NCBI RefSeq assembly: GCF_013282625.1
Contig: NZ_CP054020.1
Span: 1,054,001-1,118,000, forward strand
Direction: 5' to 3'
Source: Thiomicrorhabdus xiamenensis
Lineage (GTDB): Bacteria > Pseudomonadota > Gammaproteobacteria > Thiomicrospirales > Thiomicrospiraceae
Length of the DNA: 64,000 nt
Under the pieces are notes generated by a model. That model was not told the DNA's origin and searched no databases. It was given only the letters and a program-made list of their open reading frames with translations. The translations under genes were made by a program, and so were the position numbers. This document shows, one piece after another, positions 55,897 through 64,000 of the stretch (the stretch's first letter is position 1; every line of letters begins with the position of its first letter).

Positions 55897-56992
55897 ATGG
55901 AATTGAATCCTGTCTATAATCGCATTAAGGACTACCAAGAGCGTACTTCTGTGCTTAGGGGGTATCTTTGACTTCGACGTAAAAGCGGAACGTCTTGAAG
56001 AAGTCAATATGGAACTGGAAGACCCGAATGTCTGGAATGACCCGGAAAAGGCTCAGGCGCTTGGACGTGAAAAGTCTCAGTTGGAAAATATCGTCAGCAC
56101 CATTAATGAGCTGGAAGAAGGCTGCTCGGGAGCTAAGGAATTGCTTGAGCTGGCCGAGATGGAAGAAGATCAGGAAATGGTCGATGATGTGATTGAAGAG
56201 TGCGACCGTCTGGGCGAGCTGATCGACAAGCTTGAGTTCCAGCGTATGTTCAGCGGTGAATTGGATGCCAATAACTGTTATCTGGAAATTCAGGCCGGCT
56301 CCGGCGGTACCGAAGCGCAGGATTGGTCGAACATGATTTTGAGAATGTATCTGCGTTGGGCCGATTCACACGGTTTTAAAGCGGAGATCGTGGAAATTAC
56401 CGATGGCGATGTCGCCGGCATTAAAGGCGCGACGATTCATGTTCAGGGGGATTACGCTTATGGTTGGCTACGCACGGAAACCGGTGTGCATCGCTTGGTA
56501 CGTAAATCGCCGTTTGACTCTTCAAACCGCCGTCATACGTCATTCTCGTCGGTATTCGTTTCACCGGAAATTGATGACAGTTTTGAAATCGACATTAATC
56601 CGGCGGACTTGCGAATCGATGTCTATCGCGCTTCCGGTGCCGGTGGGCAGCACGTAAACAAAACCGAATCGGCGGTTCGTATTACGCACTTGCCGACCAA
56701 TACGGTTACCCAGTGTCAGAATGGGCGTTCTCAACATCAGAACAAGGCCGAGGCTATGAAACAGCTGCGCGCCAAGTTATATGAATTGGAGATGCTTGAG
56801 CGTAATGCCGAGAAGCAGGCTTTGGAAGATTCCAAAGCGGATATCGGCTGGGGAAGCCAGATTCGGTCTTATGTTCTGGATTCAGGACGCATTAAGGATT
56901 TGCGCACGAATGTCGAAACCGGTAACACCACGGCTGTTCTTGATGGTTCACTGGATCAGTTTATCGAAGCCAGTCTGAAAGCCGGATTATAA
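55897..56992 (+). CDS. prfB: Peptide chain release factor 2, with programmed +1 frameshift
   Basis: The first 24 codons from ATG 55897 run to an in-frame TGA at 55969-55971. The sequence AGGGGGTATCTTTGAC is the classical RF2 frameshift site: an internal Shine-Dalgarno, the CTT slippery codon and TGA-C. Skipping T 55969 resumes at GAC 55970 and reads 340 more residues to 56992, for 364 in total, the usual size. GGQ is in [15 protein letters not shown] and SPFDS in [16 protein letters not shown]2 ends translation at UGA and UAA; the frameshift gives autoregulation. lysS follows, as in E. coli. Confidence 0.97.
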
Positions 56993-57159
56993 AAACCGAA
57001 AGCAATCTCTTGAGAATTCTTGCCTGGTCTTGCAGGGCTTCTCTAGAGATTCAGGCGTAAAAGCCGTAAAATAGCGACAATTTTTAAAACCTTTTTGAAT
57101 CTGAAACGACTGCAAAGCAGAGAAGCTTAGCGGTCTTTATTTTTTAAGCGAGATAGTGA

Positions 57160-58671
57160 ATGTCTGATAACCAAAATACTGCGCCAGAAGTCGATGAAAA
57201 TAAAATCATTGCCGAGCGTCGTGCGAAACTAGCAGCTTTGCGCGAAGAGGGTCACTCTTATCCAAATCATTTCCGTCGTGAACACGATGCCGCCGACCTT
57301 CAAGCCAAGTACGGTGAAATCGAAAAAGAGGCCATGGCGGAAGCGGAACCGGTACGCGTTAAGGTGGCTGGTCGTATGATGCTGCGCCGTATTATGGGGA
57401 AAGCGAGCTTTGCAACCCTTCAGGATCATTCCGGCCGTATCCAGATTTACGTGACGCGTGACGAGTTGCCGGAAGGTTTCTACAACACTCAGTTCAAAAA
57501 GTGGGATCTTGGGGATATTGTCGGTGCCGAAGGTTACCTGTTCAAAACCAATACCGGTGAGTTGTCGATTCACGTCGAGCATATTGAGTTGATCACTAAA
57601 TCGCTGCGTCCGTTGCCGGACAAGTTTCACGGTTTGCAGGATCAGGAAGTTCGCTACCGTCAGCGTTATATCGATCTGATCGTGAATCAGGAAAGCCGTG
57701 ACACCTTTATGTTGCGTTCAAAAATTGTGCAGCATGTCCGCGATTTCCTGATCCGTAAGAACTTTATGGAAGTGGAAACGCCGATGATGCACGTTATTCC
57801 GGGCGGCGCTACGGCAAAACCTTTCGCAACGCATCATAATGCGCTGGACATGCCTTTGTTCCTGCGTATTGCACCGGAACTTTACCTGAAACGTCTGGTT
57901 GTCGGTGGCTTTGAGCGCGTTTTCGAAATCAACCGTTCATTCCGTAATGAAGGGCTGTCAACGCGGCACAATCCGGAATTCACAATGGTTGAATTCTATG
58001 CGGCTTATACCGATTATCATCAGCTGATGGATTACACCGAAGAATTGTTGAAAGAACTGGCTGAATTGGCTGTTGGCTCAACCGTCGTACCTTATCAGGG
58101 ACAGGAATTCGACTTCGGTAAGCCGTTTGCGCGTTTGACCATGAAGCAGGCAATTCTGGATTACAATCCGGGGGTTAAGCCTGAGCAGCTGGAGGATTAC
58201 GATTCAGCGAAAGCGCTTGCCGAGTCTCTACACATTAAAGTCGAAGACGGCTATGGCCTCGGTAAGATTCTGACTGAAATCTTTGAAGAAACCGCCGAGC
58301 ACCGTCTGATGGATCCGACTTTCATCACCGAATATCCGGCTGAAGTTTCTCCTCTGGCACGACGTAACGACGAAGATCCGTTTATTACCGACCGTTTCGA
58401 GTTGTTTATCGGTGGGCGTGAGCTGGCCAACGGTTTCAACGAGTTGAATGATGCTGAAGATCAGGCCGAGCGCTTCAAGGCTCAAGTGGAAGCGAAAGAC
58501 GCCGGTGATGATGAAGCGATGCATTTCGATGAAGATTATATTACCGCTCTGGAGCATGGGATGCCGCCGACGGCGGGAGAAGGGATCGGAATCGATCGTC
58601 TGGTCATGCTGTTTACCGATTCAGCCTCTATACGCGACGTATTGCTGTTCCCGCATATGCGTCAAAGCTAA
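57160..58671 (+). CDS. lysS: Lysyl-tRNA synthetase, class II
   Basis: A 503-residue class II synthetase. An N-terminal OB-fold anticodon-binding domain (about 65-150) is followed by the catalytic domain with motif 2 ([20 protein letters not shown]) and motif 3 ([27 protein letters not shown]). It charges tRNA-Lys. It lies 167 bases after prfB, the usual order, and ends at a strong terminator. Confidence 0.97.
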   Translation: MSDNQNTAPEVDENKIIAERRAKLAALREEGHSYPNHFRREHDAADLQAKYGEIEKEAMAEAEPVRVKVAGRMMLRRIMGKASFATLQDHSGRIQIYVTRDELPEGFYNTQFKKWDLGDIVGAEGYLFKTNTGELSIHVEHIELITKSLRPLPDKFHGLQDQEVRYRQRYIDLIVNQESRDTFMLRSKIVQHVRDFLIRKNFMEVETPMMHVIPGGATAKPFATHHNALDMPLFLRIAPELYLKRLVVGGFERVFEINRSFRNEGLSTRHNPEFTMVEFYAAYTDYHQLMDYTEELLKELAELAVGSTVVPYQGQEFDFGKPFARLTMKQAILDYNPGVKPEQLEDYDSAKALAESLHIKVEDGYGLGKILTEIFEETAEHRLMDPTFITEYPAEVSPLARRNDEDPFITDRFELFIGGRELANGFNELNDAEDQAERFKAQVEAKDAGDDEAMHFDEDYITALEHGMPPTAGEGIGIDRLVMLFTDSASIRDVLLFPHMRQS

Positions 58672-58694
58672 GTTAGCTGACTCGTACAGATCTT

Positions 58695-58718
58695 AACCCC
58701 GCAATAGCGGGGTTTTTT
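58695..58718 (+). terminator. Intrinsic terminator after lysS
   Basis: AACCCCGC, loop AATA, GCGGGGTT and a run of T: a strong plus-strand terminator 24 bases after the lysS stop. Confidence 0.92.
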
Positions 58719-58736
58719 ATGCCTGCGTGGAATATA

Positions 58737-58773
58737 AAAAAGCCTGCTTGGATGAAGCAGGCTTTTGTTTTTA
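58737..58773. terminator. Second, bidirectional terminator between lysS and ygfZ
   Basis: AAAAAAGCCTGCTT and AAGCAGGCTTTTGTTTTT surround a GGATG loop; A and T runs on both sides suit ygfZ read-out on the minus strand and back up the lysS terminator. Confidence 0.82.
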
Positions 58774-58811
58774 AGCGTGTTTTTCATACCGCGCAAAGCG
58801 ATATTTTCGCC

Positions 58812-59897
58812 TTATTCTTCTTCGGTGATCAGATACGGAAGCGGTTCGATGGTCGCTGGTTTTCCATTTTCCGTGCTCAGCTCGCCTTCGACCGATTCCA
58901 ATGATTTCAGCGTTCCGACCGCATTACAAAGGTAACCTGAGAAAATGTCCGGCTTGCAGTTGATGACCGTCAGCTTATGGGTTTTTCCGTTCGGATCTTG
59001 AAGGTTTAAGCTATCACCGGGTTGTAGGTCCAGATCGTCTTCCAGACGGATGCGCAGCATGCGTTTGGTGATTTTTCCGCGGTAATGGATTCGAGCAATG
59101 ATTTCCTGTCCCGGGAAACAGCCTTTTTTAAAGTTAATGGCATCGAATTTGTCCAGGTTCAGGAATTGTGCAGTGAACTGACCACTGGTTTTGTCGGTGA
59201 CTTCCGGAACGGCAGCCGCGATATTGAGCAGTTGCCAATCGAAGTTGTTGGTCAGGTCGCAGTTAACGCGCAGGTTGTTCCAGGCGGTGACCATCTGTTC
59301 GGCAGGGCCGAAGATTTCGTATTTATGGTAAGGTCCCGGTACCTTGATAATGAGAATGTCTTTAGTTTCTTCATCCTGCGACAGGTTGGCTTCGAAGACC
59401 TCTTTGACCTTGGTGTCCAGACGACGCTGAACGTCAAGGTCGGCAAATTCTCCGGCGAAGCCGATATGGATAAGATTCTGCGAAACTTCTTCGATTTTAA
59501 CGTCTGAGCGCAGAACAAACATCTGCAGACGTTTGTGGATGCTATCCCGTAGCGAACCGTCAAAACTCAGATAGAAGGCATCCTGATATTTGAAAACCAG
59601 AAAAATGGCCAGTACGTTTCCTTGCGGGTCACAGTAAGCGGAAAGCTGCGCTTGCGTTTCCGTAACCTGATTAATGTCGCTGGTCAATTGCGCCTGCAGA
59701 AACTGCTGCGCTTCCGAGCCGGATACTTTCAACAATGCCTGATGGGTTAAGCTGGTGACCACCGGTCCGTTTTTAATCAGGAAGTGTTCCAGTTCAGCCT
59801 GTCCGAAAGTCGTAATCCTGCCGGACTCGTCGAATTGCGCATTTTGTTGCTGTAAAAAATCCAGCCAGGTTGCATCTAGAGAAGCGGTCGCTTGCAT
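58812..59897 (-). CDS. ygfZ: Folate-binding Fe-S cluster repair protein YgfZ
   Basis: A 361-residue tetrahydrofolate-binding protein of the GcvT-like superfamily. The hallmark KKGCFPGQEIIARIHYRGKITKR contains the conserved Cys in the KGCxxGQE motif. It assists maintenance or repair of iron-sulfur clusters in enzymes. The length is a little above E. coli YgfZ. It is a single gene on the minus strand, converging with lysS across two terminators. Confidence 0.93.
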   Translation of the reverse strand: MQATASLDATWLDFLQQQNAQFDESGRITTFGQAELEHFLIKNGPVVTSLTHQALLKVSGSEAQQFLQAQLTSDINQVTETQAQLSAYCDPQGNVLAIFLVFKYQDAFYLSFDGSLRDSIHKRLQMFVLRSDVKIEEVSQNLIHIGFAGEFADLDVQRRLDTKVKEVFEANLSQDEETKDILIIKVPGPYHKYEIFGPAEQMVTAWNNLRVNCDLTNNFDWQLLNIAAAVPEVTDKTSGQFTAQFLNLDKFDAINFKKGCFPGQEIIARIHYRGKITKRMLRIRLEDDLDLQPGDSLNLQDPNGKTHKLTVINCKPDIFSGYLCNAVGTLKSLESVEGELSTENGKPATIEPLPYLITEEE

Positions 59898-60168
59898 AGT
59901 GAATCCTTTAGTTTTTCAAATTTTCTTTATTTGGATGTTGCGCAAATGATACCGGAATCGGCGTCAACGCAAAACTAAATGAGGTCGGTTTGCTGTATTT
60001 CAAGCAGTAAACAGTTGATTTAAGCGAATTTGTTACGCACAAATCGTTAAAAGGCTTTTGCGAGAGTGTTGTTGAAAGCGAAATTGAGCTAAGATTAACC
60101 GATATTTTTATACGGAAATTGCTGCGGCGAAATTTCGATCATCAGACGGTTTTTCAGGGAGGCCATCA

Positions 60169-60702
60169 GTGGCGAACAACAAAGAGTTTTTAACGTTTAA
60201 AATCGGACGCGAACAGTTTGCGGTGGATATTCTGCGTGTGCAGGAAATCCGTGGCTGGGAAAAGCCAAATCCTTTGCCAAGCGTACCGCCTTTTGTGAAA
60301 GGGGTTGTAGATCTGCGTGGCTCGGTAGTGCCGATTGTCGATTTACGCGAACGTTTTAAACTGCAGGCCAGGTACGATGCGACTACGGTTGTTATTGTTG
60401 TTCATGTTCTCACATCACAGGGCGAGCGCGTTGTCGGTATCGTGGTGGATGAAGTCAGTGATGTACAGTCTTTCGATATGGATTCACTACAGCCGGCCCC
60501 GGATATTTCCACTGAAATCAGTTCGCAATTCATCCTTGGACTGGCAACGGTAGGGGATGCTCAGAGAACGGGGGAGATGGAGGATAGCCGTAAAGCGTCA
60601 AGCAACAATATGGTGATTCTGGTGGATCTTGATCGTCTGATTTCCGAGGGCATCATCGACGAGATCAGTCAGAACGGACATATGCCGTTCGGAAACGGCT
60701 AA
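60169..60702 (+). CDS. cheW: Chemotaxis coupling protein CheW
   Basis: A 177-residue CheW-like protein (FLTFKIGREQFAVDILRVQEIRGWEKPNPLPSVPPFVKGVVDLRGSVVPIVDLRERFKL, VVGIVVDEVSDVQSFD), which bridges chemoreceptors and CheA. No other chemotaxis gene is nearby, so it is an orphan copy, perhaps serving a separate array. The start is GTG at 60169 with GGGAGG upstream. Its stop lies six bases from the nadB stop on the opposite strand. Confidence 0.92.
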   Translation: MANNKEFLTFKIGREQFAVDILRVQEIRGWEKPNPLPSVPPFVKGVVDLRGSVVPIVDLRERFKLQARYDATTVVIVVHVLTSQGERVVGIVVDEVSDVQSFDMDSLQPAPDISTEISSQFILGLATVGDAQRTGEMEDSRKASSNNMVILVDLDRLISEGIIDEISQNGHMPFGNG

Positions 60703-60708
60703 ACTTAA

Positions 60709-62349
60709 TTAAGATTTGTACCGGCTGGTCGGGTTTTTTCCCGGCTGAGGTTTTAATACAGTCGGTTTAGCGGCCTTGAACGTTTTGGGGTAGTCCAGAT
60801 TGTAGTGCAGGCCGCGACTTTCCTTGCGCTTCTGCGCGCTGAGCACCATCAGTTCGGCCACCATGGTCAGGTTACGCAATTCGAGCAGGTCACTGCTCAG
60901 AGTGTGCTGGCTGTAATATTCATTGATTTCCGCTTGTAGATTACGGATACGTTTTAAAGCGCGTTTTAGACGTTTGTTGGTCCGTACGATTCCGACGTAA
61001 TCCCACATGACACGACGCAATTCATCCCAGTCGTGGCTGACAAGTACTTTTTCTTTCGGGTCGGTAATACCCCGGGTATCCCAGGGCTTGGCATTGAACT
61101 CGTGTTCTCCCAGCGCAGTAAAGGATTTTTCGATGCTTTGGTGAGCCAGTTTGGCGAAGACCAGACCTTCGGCCAGAGAGTTGCTGGCCAGTCGGTTGGC
61201 GCCATGCAGACCGGTATAAGCGGTCTCGCCGATCGCGTACAGCCCTTCAAGATCGGTTTTCCCTTCCAGATTAGTCATTACGCCACCGCAGGTGTAGTGT
61301 GCTGCCGGAACAACCGGAATCTGTTCTTTGGTAATATCGATGCCGTCTTCCTTGCATCGTTGATAGATGGTCGGGAAGTGCTGTTTGATAAATTTGGCCG
61401 GTTTATGAGTGATGTCCAGATAGACGCAATCGATACCGTGTTTTTTCATTTCCTGGTCGATGGCTCGGGCGACGATGTCACGCGGTGCCAGATCGGCGCG
61501 CGGATCGTATTCTTGCATAAAAGCGGTTCCGTCCGGCAATCTTAAAATACCGCCTTCACCACGAACCGCTTCGCTGATCAGAAAGGAACGGTCTTTGGGG
61601 TGAAACAGACAGGTTGGATGGAACTGATTGAACTCCATGTTGGCCACGCGGCATCCTGCACGCCATGCCATGGCGACACCGTCACCGGTGGAGGTGTCCG
61701 GGTTGCTGGTATACAGATAAGCTTTGGAAGCTCCGCCGGTTGCCAGAACTGTGAAAGGCGCTGTAATGGAATACACCTGTTTTTCGTTTTTGTTGAGAAC
61801 ATAGGCTCCCATGCAACGATTGCGCTTGCGGTTCAGGATTAAGTCAATTGAGATATGTTCCGGCAGCAGTTCGATATTCGGATGTTTCTTAACTTGGTTG
61901 ATAAGTGTGTCCGCGACTGATTGACCGGTATGATCCGCGACATGGATGACGCGTCTGTGGCTGTGGCCGCCTTCCTTGGTTAGATGATATGGGAAGTTCT
62001 TGGCGTTGGCGCCTTCTGTGGTGAAGTTTACACCGTACTCAATCAGTTCCAGAATCGTTTCCGCGGCATGGGTTGCGACCACGGCGACCGCTTTGTCGTC
62101 GCATAAACCGGCACCGGCGATCTTGGTGTCTTTAATGTGCGCATCGATGCTGTCGAAAGGATCGAGCACGCCGGCTATTCCGCCCTGAGCGTAGCTGGTA
62201 CTGCCTTCTTCGAGCGATGCCTTGGCAAGCACGATCACCTTGTGCTTCTGTGCCAGTTTGAGAGCGATTGACAGCCCGGCAATACCACTGCCGATAATCA
62301 ATACTTCAGTCGATTTTGCGTACTCTTGGTTGGCTTTCGATTGTTGCAT
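60709..62349 (-). CDS. nadB: L-aspartate oxidase
   Basis: A 546-residue flavoprotein. The FAD motif is VLIIGSGIAGLSIALKLA, followed by STSYAQGGIAGVLDP and GGHSHRRVIHVADHTGQSV, which hold the active-site residues. It oxidises aspartate to iminoaspartate in de novo NAD synthesis, feeding NadA. Length is standard. It diverges from rseC, with only about 200 bases between them. Confidence 0.96.
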   Translation of the reverse strand: MQQSKANQEYAKSTEVLIIGSGIAGLSIALKLAQKHKVIVLAKASLEEGSTSYAQGGIAGVLDPFDSIDAHIKDTKIAGAGLCDDKAVAVVATHAAETILELIEYGVNFTTEGANAKNFPYHLTKEGGHSHRRVIHVADHTGQSVADTLINQVKKHPNIELLPEHISIDLILNRKRNRCMGAYVLNKNEKQVYSITAPFTVLATGGASKAYLYTSNPDTSTGDGVAMAWRAGCRVANMEFNQFHPTCLFHPKDRSFLISEAVRGEGGILRLPDGTAFMQEYDPRADLAPRDIVARAIDQEMKKHGIDCVYLDITHKPAKFIKQHFPTIYQRCKEDGIDITKEQIPVVPAAHYTCGGVMTNLEGKTDLEGLYAIGETAYTGLHGANRLASNSLAEGLVFAKLAHQSIEKSFTALGEHEFNAKPWDTRGITDPKEKVLVSHDWDELRRVMWDYVGIVRTNKRLKRALKRIRNLQAEINEYYSQHTLSSDLLELRNLTMVAELMVLSAQKRKESRGLHYNLDYPKTFKAAKPTVLKPQPGKNPTSRYKS

Positions 62350-62550
62350 TGCCGGGTCGCCTCAAAGCTAATGAATGGGATTTTGACGATTAAAGTCGTA
62401 AGGTGGCGCTTACTATAGGTAGCCGACGCCAGATTGCAAGTGAATATTTTATCTGTGAAGCGCTTTACGATGGGCGGTTTTTGACATTTTCATGCGCTTT
62501 AACTTGAAAAAAAAACAGCGCAAACCTAAATTGAATACCTGAGGAATTAT

Positions 62551-63123
62551 ATGAGCAGTCCAATGGAAAGAAATAATGACCCCGGCTTTGACGACGACCG
62601 GGATTCGCTTGTCGGCGTTTCCGCCAAAAGTAGTCTGACCGAAAGCGGAACGGTCGTGGCGATTCAAGGAGAGTTTGCTCTGGTTGAGGTGGCCCCGAAA
62701 AACGGTTGCAGCGGTTGCGCCCAAAGTGGTGGGTGCGGAACTTCCGCTTTATCGACGCTGTTTGTTGCCCGGCACAATAAGCCGATCCGGGTAGAAAATC
62801 CTCTTGGGGTTGAAGTCGGAAATCTTGTCGATCTGTCCATGGATGAGTCACGATTGGTTAAACATTCTTTTATGGCTTATGGCTTACCATTAATTGGACT
62901 TTTGGTGTTTTCGGTTCTGGCCCAGAAACTCCTGTTTATCTCGGGAATACCTGTCTCGGCGGCAGAAAAATTCGCTGATGTCAGTGCTATCTTTGGAGGC
63001 CTTTTCGGGCTTTTTGCCGGCTGGTGGGTAACGAAACGTTTTTACCGACCGGTCTTGCCGGAAATCACTCGGATTCATAACGCATCGCAAACGTTGGATG
63101 ACGCGCAGATGCGGGATGTCTAG
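62551..63123 (+). CDS. rseC: RseC-family protein
   Basis: A 190-residue inner-membrane protein with a Cys-rich N-terminal domain (ALVEVAPKNGCSGCAQSGGCGTSALSTLF) and two membrane segments (about 110-131, 140-160). In E. coli RseC is linked to the sigma-E response and to the reduction of SoxR. GAGG precedes the ATG. The usual partners rpoE, rseA and rseB are not next to it; nadB lies directly upstream on the other strand and a DegP-type protease follows. Confidence 0.92.
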   Translation: MSSPMERNNDPGFDDDRDSLVGVSAKSSLTESGTVVAIQGEFALVEVAPKNGCSGCAQSGGCGTSALSTLFVARHNKPIRVENPLGVEVGNLVDLSMDESRLVKHSFMAYGLPLIGLLVFSVLAQKLLFISGIPVSAAEKFADVSAIFGGLFGLFAGWWVTKRFYRPVLPEITRIHNASQTLDDAQMRDV

Positions 63124-63171
63124 TCTTTCATTGGTTGTGATTTTTACTAAACAAGAGGAAGGGTGTATCGA

Positions 63172-64000
63172 ATGAAACGGTGTTTAACCTTTAATGGATT
63201 GTTTTTGAACTCTCTGCTGCTGGCGGCTGCTTTACTGTTGCAGCCGATGGTAACCCAAGCGGCTGAAAAATATGGTTTGCCGGATTTCACGGAACTGGCA
63301 GAGCACAATAACAAGGTTGTGGTTAATATCTCTACAACGAAAACCGTCTCCAAACAGGATAATCAAATACCGCCGCAATTCCGGGGGATGCCGGAAGAAC
63401 TGTTGCGACATTTTTTCGGAATTCCGCCGGAAATGTTTCAGCAACCACCGCAGCAGGATACTCCGAAAAAACAGGCACATTCGCTGGGATCTGGCTTCAT
63501 TATCAGTGAAGACGGTTATATTCTGACCAATAACCATGTTGTGGAAGATGCCGACGAAATTATCGTGCGCATGCGCAACCGCAAAGAGTTAAAAGCCGAA
63601 TTAATCGGAACCGATCCTCGTACCGATGTGGCGTTGTTGAAGATCAAGGCGGATAACCTGCCTTATGCCAAAATCGGAAAAAGCAAGGATTTGAAGGTCG
63701 GGCAGTGGGTTCTGGCGATCGGTGAACCATTCGGATTGGATTATACGGTGACGCACGGGATTGTTTCCGCTCTGGGAAGATCGCTGCCGGAAGATACCTA
63801 TGTGCCTTTCATTCAGACTGATGTGCCGATTAATCCGGGGAATTCTGGCGGACCTTTGTTTAATCTGGATGGCGAAGTCGTCGGGATTAACTCGCAGATC
63901 TACTCCAATAGTGGCGGTTCAATGGGACTCTCTTTTTCGATCCCGATCGATATTGCAATGAATGTCGCCGAACAGCTGAAAGCGAACGGTAAAGTTGTAC
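63172..64000 (+). CDS. DegP/DegQ-type periplasmic serine protease, 5' part
   Basis: About 276 residues are visible before the window ends. The signal peptide is hydrophobic (about 10-28, cleavage after VTQA). The trypsin-like domain shows the catalytic triad: His in LTNNHVV, Asp in RTDVALL and Ser in NPGNSGGPLFN. The PDZ domains would lie beyond the edge. It degrades misfolded periplasmic proteins, usually under sigma-E control. It follows rseC by 48 bases and is probably in the same operon. The frame is open at 64000, so the 3' end is missing. Confidence 0.92.
   Translation, partial: MKRCLTFNGLFLNSLLLAAALLLQPMVTQAAEKYGLPDFTELAEHNNKVVVNISTTKTVSKQDNQIPPQFRGMPEELLRHFFGIPPEMFQQPPQQDTPKKQAHSLGSGFIISEDGYILTNNHVVEDADEIIVRMRNRKELKAELIGTDPRTDVALLKIKADNLPYAKIGKSKDLKVGQWVLAIGEPFGLDYTVTHGIVSALGRSLPEDTYVPFIQTDVPINPGNSGGPLFNLDGEVVGINSQIYSNSGGSMGLSFSIPIDIAMNVAEQLKANGKVV

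Overview
The window is a bacterial chromosome segment, most likely from a gammaproteobacterium. Supporting this are the gene groups nadK-recN, hrcA-grpE-dnaK-dnaJ-dapB-carAB-greA, ratA-rnfH next to bamE and ssrA/smpB, an RF2 gene with the classical +1 frameshift, and an nadB/rseC/degP-type neighbourhood. A sulfur-oxidising Thiomicrospira/Hydrogenovibrio-like lineage is a guess from overall protein flavour, not a demonstrated placement. Protein families are named from recognised motifs only; no searches were run.

Layout. (1) 1-6505, + strand: a tightly packed operon combining an ABC importer of the NitT/TauT type (3' end of the binding protein, permease, ATPase) with an FAD monooxygenase, a DUF1116 protein, a 2Fe-2S ferredoxin, a RidA-like protein and a ferredoxin reductase. 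It looks like uptake and oxidative breakdown of a small nitrogenous compound. (2) 6658-13947, - strand: a complete bacterial V-type ATPase operon B-D-I-K-E-DUF2764-A. (3) 14329-26706: a 12.4-kb integrative element inserted in the 3' end of ssrA (tmRNA), bounded by 15-bp direct repeats. It carries a tyrosine integrase with flanking arm-type repeats, an AlpA-like regulator, a primase/RecA-like replication protein, a repeat-rich noncoding stretch that could be an origin, and cargo. No capsid, tail or lysis genes are seen, so it resembles a phage-satellite or P4-like island. The cargo includes a two-gene operon of a DUF3293 protein and a 1341-residue NACHT-like NTPase ending in a PD-(D/E)XK nuclease-like domain, which is the best candidate here for an undescribed (probably antiviral) system.

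(4) 26693-31614: ssrA, a GGDEF diguanylate cyclase, smpB, a secreted protein of unknown function, ratA-rnfH and bamE. (5) 31804-47583: fur, recN-nadK, then the heat-shock and biosynthetic run hrcA-grpE-dnaK-dnaJ-dapB, an NlpC/P60 lipoprotein, carA-carB and greA. The sequence shows a CIRCE-like element, a sigma-32-type promoter before dnaK and an intrinsic terminator inside the carA leader. (6) 47835-64000: mixed housekeeping genes, namely a small exported protein, a DUF455 ferritin-like protein, a ROK kinase, thioredoxins, an SDR, fumC, a NarL-type response regulator behind a long structured noncoding region, prfB, lysS, ygfZ, cheW, nadB, rseC and the start of a DegP/DegQ protease cut by the window end.

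The V-ATPase leader and the ssrA gene were neighbours before the island entered: the strong terminator at 14286-14327, oriented for ssrA, now lies 12.4 kb from the gene it presumably served, and the island supplies a replacement terminator at 26656-26679.
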